This document shows, piece after piece, positions 10,491-21,956 of a stretch of 64,000 bases of DNA. Within the stretch, counting starts at the first letter, position 1. Every line of letters starts with the position of its first letter. The notes below the pieces were generated by a model. It had not been told where the DNA came from, made no database searches, and saw nothing but the letters and a program-made list of their open reading frames with translations. This stretch comes from Linum tenue (taxonomy: Eukaryota > Streptophyta > Magnoliopsida > Malpighiales > Linaceae): NCBI GenBank assembly GCA_946122785.1, contig CAMGYJ010000004.1, positions 19,800,150 to 19,864,149 on the forward strand, written 5' to 3'. The translations under genes and the position numbers were made by a program.

Positions 10491-11837
10491 ATGTCTCTCG
10501 ACCACTCCTTTGTGCAGGGCCTGCGCCTGCACCCAGACTACGCTACCCAGTTTGACCTGGTGATCAAGGGCTCTCCAGCGACACCACCACTTGGAGTGGG
10601 GCGTTTTCCACCAGCTCCACTAACTTCCGGAGATCTCCGCCATCATTAGCCACCCGCATTGGCGCGTTTTGCTGAGCATCAATGAGCCCACGTACACGGA
10701 GCTGGTGTGGGATTTCTACACCACTCTTCAGCATCGCCGCAAGGCACCCCGGGCCTTCCCCACTGCTGTCACCTTCCAGCTCGGCAGGTACGCGCGAGAG
10801 ATGAGTCTTGACGGGTTGGCGCGCGAGTTGGGCATCCATTACCACCCCTACTCCCGTCATGAGCTCGAGGTCGCTCACCCCCAGGACTGGCACCAGACCG
10901 CCTTCTATCGCATCATCGCTCGCCCGGCCTTCGAGCAGGAGCACTTTGATCCCGGCCAGACGTCTGTCACCACTGTCCGACCGGAGTGGCACATCTTCAA
11001 CCTGCTACTCACCCGCTCGGTCGTCCCCAACACCACCGGTTCACACAAATTGCCGAAGCGGGTGCTGTACGCGATGTATTCGATGGGGGATCCGTACCAC
11101 ATGCTCCACTTGGGTTCCTTTGTGGCCACCACTTTCTCGAGATGCCACGGGAAGCCCAACTACCTCTTTTGTGGCCCCCTGATCACCAAACTGGCGCGCC
11201 ACTTGGAGATCGACTTCACGGGCATGTCTGACGCCACGGACCAGGGCGGCTCAGCCCGTCTCAGCCGGGAGGTGCTTCACCATGCCCTTTTGTTGGCCTC
11301 CGATGGCGGGTGCTCCTGGGTGGATGGGTTGTCCATGCCCTCCGAGGAGGACGCGGCTGAGGATGATGATGAGGAGGAGGATGATGACTACACCGGCGAG
11401 AATGAGGCCGACGATGATGATGATCATGATGGTGGGGCCTGGGACGCGGAGATGCAGGAGCCCCCGCTCTCCCCACCAGGGGATCTTCAGCCACGACGGA
11501 GACCCGAGCGAGGCCAGTCCTCCTCCGGTCCTTCTGGTCCGTCGACGGGTTCTGTTCCGTCGATGGATTTCTTCACGGATCAGTTCTCTCAGATGGGGCT
11601 CCAGTTTCAGCAGCTTGGGGTCCAGAACCAGCAGCTGATGGACCACCAGCACCAGTTCGCCAACAGCACACCGCCCACCAGGCTGAGTACTGGTCGCGGA
11701 TGGCATTCCTCGATGAGCGCCTGGACATGATGGAGTACTAGGAGCACCTGCTCCAGTCCTCCCACCCTCCTCAGGAGCACCACTGGTCCACTAGGTGGGA
11801 CCTCATGCGGCAGATCGACTTTAGCGAGATCGAGTAG
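10491..11837 (+). pseudogene. Athila third ORF (env-position, ATHILA ORF-1-like protein)
   Basis: Athila-group elements carry an extra gene downstream of integrase in the place of env; its function is unknown. Here it starts at the ATG at 10491 (MSLDHSFVQG), changes frame near 10600-10625, and continues in the main frame with the family-typical PTYTELVWDFY, HWRVLLS and YAREMSLDGLARELG blocks to about 11660. An Asp/Glu-rich acidic stretch (about 11350-11430) and a Gln-rich region follow. A second frameshift near 11660-11690 and a TAG at 11741 precede the likely natural end at about 11837. No signal peptide or membrane segment is seen, so calling it an envelope protein would be unsupported. Confidence 0.75.
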
Positions 11838-13058
11838 GCTGTACTCGCTCGCCCGTTTGTACTTTCTTTCTTTTGGACCGGAGTTTGGTTTTGGTTTGTT
11901 TCGTTTTGTTTTGTTTTGGATGATGTACTATTGGGCTGACAGTTGGACCTAACGTCTTGTGTTTGAGTTCTTCTGTTTTCCCTTTAGCTGTGCCTTTGTA
12001 CCGACTGATCCCATTTCCAGTTCTCTTCACTCCTTCCAGTCCCACTGCAGTCTGTTCATACTGGTAACATTGTTCCCCTTATCCTTCCCTCTTCTCCATT
12101 TGAGGGCAATGTCGAACTTAAGTGTGGGGGGGGGGGGGGTGTTCTATTTTGACTGCTTAGATCTGTTTGTGTGCTTGGATCCTAGTCCACTGTCCAAATT
12201 TTAAAATTTGAGGGCTCCAAGTACGTGTTTCCCTGCAAAGTGTCTGCTCAGTATGCTTTGAATTGACAGACTCTATAGTAGCATGCAACCTAGGGAGGTA
12301 GTGTAGCACTATGGAGGATGTTGATACATTTAAGAAGTCTCCTCTCTTCTTCATATTGTGTTGGTTGATTGTGTAAATTAGTGAACCTAGGACCTTGAAT
12401 TGTGTGGTATTGTGGACTCTCTACCTATCATGGACTCTTGTATCATATTTTGAAAAGGAAGGTGCTCAAAAATGTTCTTAAAAATAACGTCTCTCGTGCG
12501 AATAGGGCGAAAGTGTGTAAGGGGAGACGTGAATTCGTTCCCAATTTCCACCTACTACCTCCAGCCCCTTTACATTCCTTTCCCCCGCACGAGGCTCGAG
12601 ACATCCGCTCCCGACATGGCCGGTAAGAGCTGCTCCCGGCATGGCCGGTAAGAGCTGGGTTCCCGCAAAAACTTTGCACGGTGGGAGCCCCGTTTTATGA
12701 AAATCGGGTTGGAACCCCTGGAAAAAAATAAGAAAAGAGAAAAAAATGAAGAAAAAAGGGGGTTCCAGCCATCTTAAAGTAGAAATAAGAGCACCTTGAA
12801 AAGTGTGAGTCCATGGTCTTTTGTTTTTGAGAGTTCCTTTGTCCACGATTCATTTTCCCCCTGATCACTATTTGCCATGATGCAGACTCGAGACTAGTGC
12901 TCTCGCCGAAGAAGTTAGGAGATGACTTGTGTGTTGGTTGACCTCGTAAGTTGCTAAATGATCTAGAACATCCTCTTTCGACGATCGGGGTTGTTTGTTG
13001 CTATAGAGGTCTGAAGAGCTGCATTGGTTTGAGTTAGGTTTGCTTGAATTTGATAGAC
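11838..13058 (+). other. Athila 3' non-coding region
   Basis: No gene. It contains a 14-base G run (12126-12139) in the context AAGTGTGGGGG, and a near-tandem duplication of GGCATGGCCGGTAAGAGCTG (about 12610-12655). A typical purine tract just before the LTR at 13059 is not obvious, so the functional PPT may have decayed. Confidence 0.5.
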
Positions 13059-14341
13059 CGTTAATTGCACATATTTTTACCTCCATTTTTTAGCCATTTG
13101 AGATGTTGATTCTCGTGTTTTAAGCTGATTTCACGCTAGGTTGTGTGTTTATGTCACATTTCAGGACTTGGCGTTGACGTGGAGGCGAGGAATCGAGTTT
13201 CGGGAAAAAAGGGGAATGTTGGAGCATGAAAGAGCTGGAAGGGAAAAATACCCGGCCGGGTAACAGGGCAAGGAGGGGCCGGGGAAAGCTGGATTCCCAG
13301 GAAGGGTCCCGGCCGAAGTGCTTAAATCCCCTGTCGATGCGAGGCGTTTCAACAATCCCCGGCCGGGCACCTGAAATACATGACCGGAGATTCGGACCGG
13401 GGATCACGAATGGCTATTTATCAAGGGAAAAGAATGGCAAAATTGAAGGATTCCGAGTTTTAGAGAAATAAAGCCATACCTAGAGATAGAAAGCGACGAA
13501 CCAGAGTTCCAAAGTGATTTAGATCGATCTTCATCACCATTGAAGCTTGGCTAACACTTGGAGAAATGCCGATTGACGACCAGAAGCAGAAACCCATCCT
13601 TCACAGCATGATTTCTGCATCTGAGCTAGCTTTTGCTTCTCTCTCCATGGAGTAACTTCCTCATTCATCTGGGTATGGAGAACCCTAGATTTGTATGTTA
13701 GGTCTGATTGTATGAACCCAAGTATGAATTCATTGGTTTGATTATATTCAATTGAGGTTCGATTTGATGAATGGCATGAATCCTGGTCACATTCCTGCCG
13801 TTTCTGCTTTGACCTAGAAAGATAATATCTGCCTAGGTTGATAGAGTACCCTTGATTGAAGGTAGTGAATTGACGACTTTAGTCGAGGAGTCATTTCACT
13901 ATTCTGTACTGGATTTGCTCCAGTAGAGGAGGTTTTGTTTGTTAGAGCCTCAATCTGTTTACTCCGGTGGAGGTTAGTCGCCCGCTGGAGACTCAGATTG
14001 AGAGGGTCTGGAGACCTTTAGTCGAGACTGCATACTGTTTAAGAACCTCCCGCAGTATAACTATCTTTGAATTTGAACTTGGTGAATTACAATTCGGTTT
14101 AACTACAGTCTAGGGGGAACCATATCCGTGTGACCTCTCTCAACTTGAAAACAACTGTTTCCTGCTTTGCTTGTTTGTTTACAAAGACCTCCACTACATT
14201 CTCATTGCTAAATAATAAGAATATCCGGAGTAGTCAGCACACTTAGGACCCGGGTTGACATTAAAACCCAAACTCGCTATACTACGCTCTAGTGAGTGGT
14301 TATACTTGGGCATTTTCTAGTGTGACGGTAAAGGCGAGTCA
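13059..14341 (+). repeat. Athila 3' (shared) LTR (1283 bp)
   Basis: Aligns with 2561-3898 but starts CG instead of TG and carries an internal deletion of about 55 bp. Unlike a normal 3' LTR, it is followed by a PBS and gag, so it also acts as the 5' LTR of a second, truncated copy. Confidence 0.9.
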
Positions 14342-14347
14342 AGTTTT

Positions 14348-14365
14348 TGGCGCCGTTGCCAGGGA
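14348..14365 (+). other. second Athila primer binding site
   Basis: TGGCGCCGTTGCCAGGGA differs from the first PBS by one base (G to A). Confidence 0.8.
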
Positions 14366-14486
14366 CGGCTAGGTTGTTGAAGAAACGTGGTTTCTGTTAA
14401 TTTAGCTTTTCGTTTTCGCATTGTTTGTTTGCTTTGTCCCACTTGTGCCTTCACTGGTTGCTTGTTTGGGTGTGTGCAGATTGTGC

Positions 14487-15544
14487 ATGCCCCGTAGCCA
14501 GTCAGGAGGCTTACTACCGTTGGACGCAGAGCTTGAACGCACTTGTCGCCAACGTAGGAGAGAACAATGAACAAGACTGGCTACGGAGGAGCGCATAGAC
14601 GGCCACTTGAGCAGCGATTCTGAGGACGAGTACGAGATGAACGGTGGACAAAACCTGCCCCAGGGGATGCCTCTCCAGGTTCCCCCGGTGAATCAATCCT
14701 GGCCAACAACGGAGCTCCCCAACCCGATGGGGCTCAGCATCCACCACCACCGCCGGGTCCTACCATGGAGTACTACTACACTCCATGGGTCACTGATATC
14801 CGCCCTGTCATCCTATACCCGCCTATTCCAGCAAACAATTTTGACATCAAGCCATGCTAGATCCAACTGATTACATCCTCTATCCTGTTCCATGGCTTGA
14901 AGGATGAAGAGGCGAGGGTGCACCTTTACCGATTCCTGCAGCTGACAAATGGGTTCAAGATGAATGGTGTACCCGATGATGCGATCTGCCTCCACCTTTT
15001 TCCCCATTCTCTGGCGGGACATGCGAAGAGGTGGTTAGAGACCCAACCCCCATTGTCCATCACCTCATGGGACGATCTGGCCAACAAATTCGTGCATAGG
15101 TACTATCCGGCATCGAAGACTACAGAGATTCAGCAGGAGATCACTCGCCAGGAGCCAGATGAGTCACTACGTGATGCATGGGAGTGGTACTCGGGATTCT
15201 TCTGGCAGTGTCCCCATCATGGTTTTAGTGATGCATTTACAGTGGAGAATTTCTACAGCGCCCTGACCCCAGAGAGCCAGAGGGTGATCGAGTCCCTATG
15301 TCCAGGAGGGGATATTCTCACCAAGACTCCTCCCAAACTGAACCAGATGATTAGTACTCTGGCTGCCAAGGATCATTCCTGGGGGAAGAGCACCATAAGC
15401 AGGAGTTCCATGGATCGTGGTGTGCATGCCATGGAGGCCAGATCCGTGCTAGAGCGGGAGGTGTCTGAGTTGGTCCAGACACTGAAGCAGCCCAATAGTC
15501 TTATTCCGGGCAGAGGATTGGTCGGACCCTCAATTGCGTAGTAC
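14487..15544 (+). pseudogene. gag: second, truncated Athila gag copy
   Basis: A near-duplicate of 4044-5102. It starts MPRSQSGGLL and contains the same gag domain (14897-15541). It shares with the first copy the TGA in the N-terminal part, the TAG at 14868 and the TAG at 15539. It has its own 1-nt deletion near 14694 and lacks the frame-shifting deletion that copy one has near 4089. Homology stops abruptly at GCGTAGT (15538-15544); everything after is unrelated. The zinc knuckle and pol are therefore missing. Confidence 0.88.
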
Positions 15545-15837
15545 CTGTTTAAAGAGTTGAATCCGAGAATATCATAAACGATAAACCGATCAATCACATT
15601 CGAATACGAAGCAACAACTTTAGATACGAAACTTCTATCTATAAATCAACAAAACTAGACCTTCGTTGAAATGACAGCGGCAGATAAATGAACCCACAAC
15701 TGCATAATGCATGTACTTACATATTCCAAGGGTTTCGTAAAGGCATCTCAAAGATTGGACTGGAGGTTGACTTCTGGTTTGGTTAATCCAGAAGAGCTTC
15801 TTTCTACAAGCATCTCCCCTTATATTTGTTCACGATT

Positions 15838-16203
15838 ATGGCTAGGTTTACTCTCCAAAGGCGTAAGCAGCTTCTTCTTATCAGTATATTCTTGTTGCTC
15901 CTCCCACTGTTTTCTTTCATAGAACTAGTATGGGGAGAGGCCCCATGGAAGCCAATGATGGATTGTGCACTTTTCCACTCTCGAAAGACTGTCAAACGAT
16001 TTGCCATGAGGAGCAACCACCGTCGGAACACCCTCAATCAGGACTTACAAATTATGATCCTCACGAGGTGGAACCTCAACTGGAGGTGGGGACAGCAGAG
16101 TTATCTTCAATCTTTAGATTTGTGGCATGGAACACAATCCTTGGGAACTATAGGTGCATTAAGTCTGGGCACAACTTGGAGATACAACTATATAAGACTC
16201 TGA
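15838..16203 (+). CDS. possible small secreted protein ORF
   Basis: A 121-codon frame starting MARFTLQRRK is followed by a Leu/Ile/Phe-rich segment and ELVWGEAP, which looks like a signal peptide with a cleavage site. The remainder is basic and not recognised, and the reading frame becomes Trp/Leu-rich with no family features. It may be a first exon that splices out soon after the signal peptide, or chance. Low confidence. Confidence 0.22.
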   Translation: MARFTLQRRKQLLLISIFLLLLPLFSFIELVWGEAPWKPMMDCALFHSRKTVKRFAMRSNHRRNTLNQDLQIMILTRWNLNWRWGQQSYLQSLDLWHGTQSLGTIGALSLGTTWRYNYIRL

Positions 16204-16373
16204 GTAACATACCACATGTAATTGTAATGTCATTTTCGAGATAGAAGCAAATATGTAAGTACTGCAAAATTTCAAATAATGCATTCCACAAGTCTGAGGT
16301 GCCACTCACTTTTTATTTGATCATCACAAGATCAAAGCTAGAAAGAACACCTTGTTCTTTCCAGTCAATATAT

Positions 16374-16444
16374 GCTAATGGTCGGTGAAAGATTCCGAGG
16401 AATCTCCAACTTCTTCAACAGAAGTATCTTCGAAGTTATAAGCT
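16374..16444 (-). CDS. candidate last exon of a minus-strand gene
   Basis: On the minus strand a TTGCACCAG-like acceptor is followed by a short open stretch ending SVEEVGDSSESFTDH and a TAG. The acidic Ser-rich tail resembles a real protein C-terminus. No upstream exons were located; the DNA to the right is interrupted by hAT sequence. Speculative. Confidence 0.2.
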
Positions 16445-16980
16445 GGTGCAAAACACAATCACAAACATAAGAATTTTGGACCATTTGCATGATCAGAGTG
16501 CTTTTAGGGACTCGAGTCTGAATACTGAAGATATCAATTGAACCAAGCAAATAGAAAACAACAAGTCATATAGTTGTAAAATGCTTTCTGTTACATGCAC
16601 AAGGTTAATTATGAAAGCTCCCAAGGAAATACAAATTAAGCTCCAAACTGATCACAACTAACAACAAAGCAGGAAAACAGGTTGTCCAAATCTCCTAGCA
16701 CACTTATGCTAGCAAATTGATGCATATCTCTTGTAAGTAAAATAACTAAGGTCTTGAGAACATCCACCACTCTAAAGAAATGGAAGGTGACAAATTACCA
16801 AATCACAGCTCAAATTCCTTTCATTTCACAAAAGGATAAGAGCAACAAATAATACAGCTAGAAACTGGGGAACACTGTAAAAATGGTAAGTGTTAAACGA
16901 TAACTATTTTCCAATGCAGATTTGCTTGAGTTTCCCCATTAAGATCTTATTCACAGAAAGATCATTTTAAATAGAACAAC

Positions 16981-17170
16981 TAGGGGTGGGCAACGGGTAA
17001 CGGGTATTTGGGTATACCCGTACCCGTCTCGTTTTTTTAGGGTTACGGGTACCCATAATACCCGTAATATTATTAACGGACGGGACTTGGGATTGTACAT
17101 TACTACAATGGGTACCCGCGGGTTACACGCAAATACTCATTTGGGTAATATGGGTACCCGTTAAACCCAT
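16981..17170 (+). mobile_element. one end of a hAT-type element
   Basis: Begins TAGGGGTGGGCAACGGG, a common plant hAT terminus, followed by about ten subterminal copies of GGGTACCC / ACGGGTA in both orientations. A TATATAAAGG box follows at about 17175. No matching right terminus (GCCCACCCCTA) was found downstream, so the element is truncated or its far end has decayed. Confidence 0.6.
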
Positions 17171-17669
17171 TCATTATATAAAGGCTGAAAGCCTGAAACT
17201 GAAAGGACAAAGCGCACCGCGCAACCAGCGCCCAACAACTCGCCTCGACTCCTCTGATCTCTCCTCAGGCTGTATTCTCTTCGATCGTTGCGCCAATCAT
17301 AATCTCCGTAGCCCAGTTGTCGTTCCAACCAGCCATGGCAATAATAATTCTCATTTTTGCAGGTTGCAGGCTTGCAGCTGCCGGCGGGATCAAATGTTCT
17401 TCGTAGAAGCTTTTGATCAAACAGGTGGAGTGCATACCTTTCCTTCACAAACTATACCTGATGCAACGACAGATTGAACGTGAAATCTGTCCTGAATGGA
17501 GAGCTTGTGCAGGTGAATTGACGTCAATATTTCAAATTGAAAGAAAACCCACTGATCTAAGAGAGCACCCTACAGACCATCTCTAGCGCGCACAGCAAAC
17601 AGAGCTCATTTAAAGTGAAAAAGAACTACTGAAGATAAACGAATTTTCCCGCGTTTCCGAGTTTCCACA

Positions 17670-17672
<3 letters not shown>
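17171..17672. other. sequence downstream of the hAT end
   Basis: A TATA-like box near 17175 is followed by CT-rich leader-like sequence and a TTTTTGCAGG acceptor-like site near 17360. It may be the 5' region of the truncated hAT gene. No transposase motif is visible. Confidence 0.3.

Positions 17673-17707
<35 letters not shown>
17673..17707. repeat. (AG)n microsatellite
   Basis: About 17 uninterrupted AG units. Confidence 0.97.
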
Positions 17708-17709
<2 letters not shown>

Positions 17710-18358
17710 GCAGATTCTGCTGCCAATAGAAGTTCAACAAAAAAAAAATTGGGTTGAAGATCCACTACGAGAGTGGGAAGCCTTAACCGCGTGTGTTGGT
17801 AACAAGAAGGCCTGAAAGCCGTTCCCGTCCTTGTCAGGGGAGATGCCAACCATCTCTCCTTTCTACGAACATGTTGCTGTCGTTCCGACGGTAAACTATA
17901 CAACCAGACTTTCTTCCCAGAGTTGCTCAGTGTGGTAGCTGCTTGAGTGGTTAGTTGCAGAAATGGCCACTTAAATGTTGGAAGCTAACAAATTTATTAC
18001 TAAGCTTTGACTTTTAACAAATTTGTTATTGAAGTTAAGATTATTGAATCAATCTGACCAAATAAATAATAGAAATGTGATGTAGAAATTGATTTATTGA
18101 GATGGATGATCCATTTTGAACTCGCACTCAATTTGACCTCCAAACTCGTTACTCGATTCAATTTCAACCTAAATTATTCAAAACAACTTAATAACTCCAA
18201 ACTCGTTACTTGCAATCAACACATAAATATGTTTCGCATAAGTTTTTAGTCAGCTTAATTAGATCAAAACTAATATGTTAGTAAATGAATCAAGATAATA
18301 ATGGAGCTTCTTAAGTTATATGTATTGAGAATGTGTAGGTAGACAAATGATAATTGTA
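17708..18358. other. AT-rich spacer
   Basis: No gene or repeat recognised. Confidence 0.4.
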
Positions 18359-18366
18359 TCCACAGT

Positions 18367-18769
18367 CAATGGCGGAGCCACTTGAGGCCAAGGTAGGTCA
18401 TTTGAACCACCTTGGCCCAAAAATTTGGAGTAGCTTTGTTTATATGATAGTTGATTGAGCACAAGATTTCCATATTGTTGTAAGTGAGTTTAATATAAAC
18501 CAAAATTTGAAACTTAGGGGTGTTTGTTTCTTTTGGTTGCCATTGCAAGTGTTTGAAAGAGCACTGACTACAATAAGTAAAGTACAAAAATTCTTCAAAA
18601 TAAGATAAGTTGTGGAATAATCATCAACAATTTTTTTTACTATGGTATCTAACATTTTGCATGATGAATGTATTTTAGAAAATTTTCAAAACATAAACAC
18701 ATTATGAAACGTAGTTATATTTTTTTCCACGTTTGACCCACCTTAGAAGAATTTCTGGCTATGCCACTG
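18367..18769. mobile_element. 403-bp hAT-like MITE
   Basis: Left end CAATGGCGGAGCCA and right end complement CAGTGGCATAGCCAGAA are imperfect terminal repeats, with a further inverted pair just inside (AAGGTAGGTC / GACCCACCTT). The 8-bp flanks TCCACAGT and TCTGCGGT differ by three transitions, consistent with an old target duplication. No coding capacity. Confidence 0.65.
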
Positions 18770-18777
18770 TCTGCGGT

Positions 18778-19357
18778 AATGAGATTCTCCTCCCTCAAAT
18801 ACTCAGGAGGCCGAGATAGAGATCCTAACTTGTAGCCTTGGTATAAAGAACCTAACCCGGTTCCTCCGGGTCAAAATCCATTTGGCATTCGCGTGTCCAC
18901 GTTTTAGGGTTACGTTTTCTCAACAGCTTGTTAATCGGCTCACAGATGGTGATCAATTGTGCTATGAACCTGCTAGTAAGTTGTAGTCTCCCTAAAAGCT
19001 TGAATTTCTTTCTCAGTTAATCAAGAACTTAACGCGATTGAGCTATTTGGGCAAAAAATTAAGCGGTGAAAATTGTATTTCAATTAGCTCTGCCACGTAG
19101 ATGAAAGTTAAAATTTAAGTCCATGAAATTCACAATATTTGTAACTTGATTTTTTCCATCTTAATACTCGTATAAGTAAGCATGATTTGTCGACTCCATA
19201 GTTTACAATAATAAACATGAAATTTAATCTCCAAAATTATCCATGCAAACACTATTTCCAACAACTACATCGAATAAAAATTTCTTTGATTTCAATTCAA
19301 ACTATTTCAATATTTTATTAATTTTATTATTCGAAATTCCTTGGTTCGAACCTCTTA
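18778..19357. other. AT-rich spacer
   Basis: No gene or repeat recognised. Confidence 0.4.
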
Positions 19358-20028
19358 AAAAATTTAGGCTTAATTCACTTGCATAGCAATAACTATGCAC
19401 GTTTTGACAATAATAGCCAGTTTTTGAAAAATACACAATTGTAGCCACATTTTAGAAACTTGTTTGCCAAAATTAGCCATTTCCGTCAAAAATTTTAACA
19501 CCGTTAGCAAGACGCTTATGTGGCTATCCCTCAACTCAACATCAGCTCCAACACACCAAATCAAGCCACCTGGCTGCCGCATCATATTTTTAAATTAAAT
19601 AAATAATTTAATTTTCATAAACAACAATCGTTTCTAAACCCATCTCCCCGGAGCTCCAAACTTCTCTGTCAATCGGATCTAGGTTTTCCGATGGGTATGT
19701 TGGGTAAAGGCGCTCGATTCATCTAGAAAGTACTGAATCGCTGGAATTCGTTCGAGTTCTTCAGATTTGGTTATCCCTTCCCAAACCCTCCTCCTTTCAA
19801 ATCTCTATTAGCTAGACCCTCAATTGAATCGAAGTGGAGGAGACGACGAAGGTGGTGATTGGTTTCAAAATCAATCACTGTGGTGGTGGTGATGGGTTGG
19901 GAGGAACGAAAGACAGGGGTCCGGGGGATGAAAGAAAGAAGGGCACGATATAGGAGTATGTTTTCACCGGAGCTCCAACTCCATCGCCGCGCACTCTTTG
20001 TACACCCTAGAAGATGCGACACCATAAC

Positions 20029-20390
20029 TGTTGGGGGTGTTGCTAAGGGGCTCCCCGCAGAGACTAAGGAATACCGCGTTCAATCGACAACGTATGACGC
20101 TCTAAACCCGCCACGAGTATATAAAGGTATAAAACCCACCAAGGAGGGGGACTTTTCTCTTCCTCCTCACTTTCCACTTTCTACTATCTCTCTACACTTC
20201 ATCTCTCTATCTACTCTCTCAACTCTCTCCACAAACCGACACTAACTTGACCGTCGGAGCTTAATCCGGGGGGCAACCCCGACTCTTTCACAGGTCCTTT
20301 CCCTCCCGACGAGATCAGACGAACGGATCGTGAGTCAACCCCACACCAACAAATATCATTGTTCGATCCGGAGCTAGATGGGTCAAACCA
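20029..20390 (+). repeat. left LTR of the non-autonomous element (362 bp)
   Basis: TG start, CA end just before the PBS. A TATATAAAGG box lies at 20118-20127, followed by a long CT-rich leader. Confidence 0.85.
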
Positions 20391-20409
20391 TTGGCGCCCA
20401 CCGTGGGGC
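20391..20409 (+). other. primer binding site of the non-autonomous LTR element
   Basis: TTGGCGCCCACCGTGGGGC directly follows the LTR. The primer tRNA was not assigned. Confidence 0.7.
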
Positions 20410-20508
20410 ATAATCTCACATCCATTCATGTGATTGCCGATCGAGGAAGGGATCCCTGTAATAAAAAATCCACAAAAGCTTCATCAGAACAAAAGAAAAG
20501 AAGGAAGA

Positions 20509-20640
20509 GGTGACGTGTACGGGTGCCTGCTCGCAGACCTCGCACATCCAGACGCGCGCGTGGCGGGACGCCAGCTTGTTGGCGGCATGGATCCTGGAGT
20601 CGCAGCTGAGGCAGAGGAACAGACCTGCCCTGCCCACAGC
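20509..20640 (-). pseudogene. captured CONSTANS-like B-box zinc finger fragment
   Basis: Read on the minus strand, antisense to the retroelement, this encodes [19 protein letters not shown], then [15 protein letters not shown]. That is the second half of B-box 1 and the start of B-box 2 of CONSTANS-like transcription factors, with zinc-ligand Cys and His residues in place. The first CxxC pair is degraded, and homology stops at the codons for VT. It is a fragment of a flowering/light-signalling regulator transduced into the element, not a working gene. Confidence 0.8.
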
Positions 20641-21785
20641 ATGAGCCGTCAATATTCAAGGAGAAACAGATATGGTGTTTTGGAATTTCCCAGATTCCGA
20701 CCATCGGAGATCGATTCGGCGCCGGAGCTCTGAAAAGAAGAAAGAGAATATGTCATGGTCGCAAGGAGTTGTCACATCCAACCAGTTCTAAATAAAAAAA
20801 AAAATGGTGTTGCTTTCTCTGCTTGTCAGAAAGAAAAGACAGGCATAGTTATCGAGGCAACTTTGCCCAAGTTGATGCCAGCCTGGAAAAGGAGAGGCTC
20901 CCCCGCGCGATTAGCCGACGACGCCTCCTTCACATAGCTCCTCCCTGGATGGCGACGCACCTCCAGCTACTTCCTGCACTCTGCCCATGCTCTTGCTCGC
21001 GTCGAATCGCCGTGGATCCAGATATTCACTGCTTCCTTCGCTCTTAAATCAAGGGTCGCACGACAACAGGGCTTCAAATCGTCCTACGCCCAAGACCACC
21101 TTTCATGCGTCTCTCTCTTACGCGAGCTCCGATACAGGAGTGGCGACGAGCGACAACGAATGGTGCCGCGCCTCTCCGCTCATCGACCGGTGCGCATGCA
21201 CGATCTAATCTGAAATCCGCGCCCGTCACCGCCCGACCAATCGCGCCCGTCTCCGCCAGCACAGTCGCCCGAACCTACCAATCCAGAGAAAATAGATAAA
21301 GATTGGAAAAGCAAAAGGCAGCCAACGCTCGGCGCCGAGAAAGAAGAAAACGCAAAAAACAAAAAAAAAACAAAAAAAAAAAAAAATGATGATGATGAAA
21401 GCGGTGGTTGAAGCGGATCCCATCAATCCCACAACCCTAGCCCTGGCGCATGGCATTTCCTATCAGCCCACCAGCGCGCGGACCGCTCTGCACCAACTCG
21501 GTTGGGCCTCCGGCCGCGTGCAACCACTTCGCGGCCCACGACACACGCGTCCTCACACTAGCCGGCCCTTGTCCGGTCCGCTCCGAAGTTGATTGGGCCC
21601 GCCCGATCACTGGCGGCTCTCGCTCCGGACGACTTCATCCGGGCTCCAACTTGAACTCGCGTCGCACATGGCCCGCCACAACAGCACCCGCGAGCACCAT
21701 GGGCCCCCATCAAATTCGCGTCCTCGAGCCCAATTCGGACGTACCGCCAAGCCCACCAACAGGCGCTCAACGGGGATCTTCAAAA

Positions 21786-21870
21786 AAATTACTGCTCACG
21801 CGGGGAATCGAACCCGCGCCACTCTTCCACAAGACAAGCATCCTCACCAGAAGGATACATGCGCGCCTGG
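21786..21870 (-). other. tRNA-like module (perfect B box)
   Basis: The minus strand contains GGTTCGATTCC inside GCGGGTTCGATTCCCCGC, a perfect Pol III B box and T-arm-like hairpin, preceded by a CTGGTGAGGATGC stretch. No complete cloverleaf or acceptor stem was found. Confidence 0.4.
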
Positions 21871-21956
21871 TGATCTATCTACGCGCTCAAACATATACAA
21901 CCTGGTTCCGCGCAACAGAGTGAAGCTGTAGAGCGCAAAGCATCACAAAAATCATG

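Larger units (their letters stand above)
2561..14341 (+). mobile_element. Athila-type Ty3/gypsy LTR retrotransposon, degenerate
   Basis: An element of about 11.8 kb: LTR (2561-3898), PBS, gag, protease, RT/RNase H, integrase, long spacer, third ORF, spacer, LTR (13059-14341). Order gag-PR-RT-RH-INT marks Ty3/gypsy. The tRNA-Asp-type PBS, the LILGRPFLATA protease motif, the LTRs of about 1.3 kb and the large extra ORF after integrase mark the Athila lineage. Every ORF carries nonsense or frameshift lesions, so it cannot move by itself. The 3' LTR is followed by another PBS and gag copy, so no target duplication could be defined. Confidence 0.93.
15545..16980. other. low-copy-looking sequence right of the truncated gag
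   Basis: No confident gene. Two weak coding candidates are listed separately (15838 plus, 16374 minus). The rest is AT-rich with no repeats recognised. It may be old host intron or UTR sequence. Confidence 0.35.

Noticed and set aside
10669..11730. envelope glycoprotein in the Athila third ORF
   Set aside because: Position suggests env, but no signal peptide, transmembrane segment or fusion motif can be seen; it is acidic and matches the ATHILA ORF-1 style instead.
16981..17707. complete hAT element
   Set aside because: Only the left terminus is recognisable; no complementary right end or 8-bp duplication was found.
20755..21931. coding ORFs in the non-autonomous LTR element
   Set aside because: Short, GC-driven frames without motifs, crossing an A-rich tract and tRNA-like modules; apart from the antisense B-box nothing is supported.
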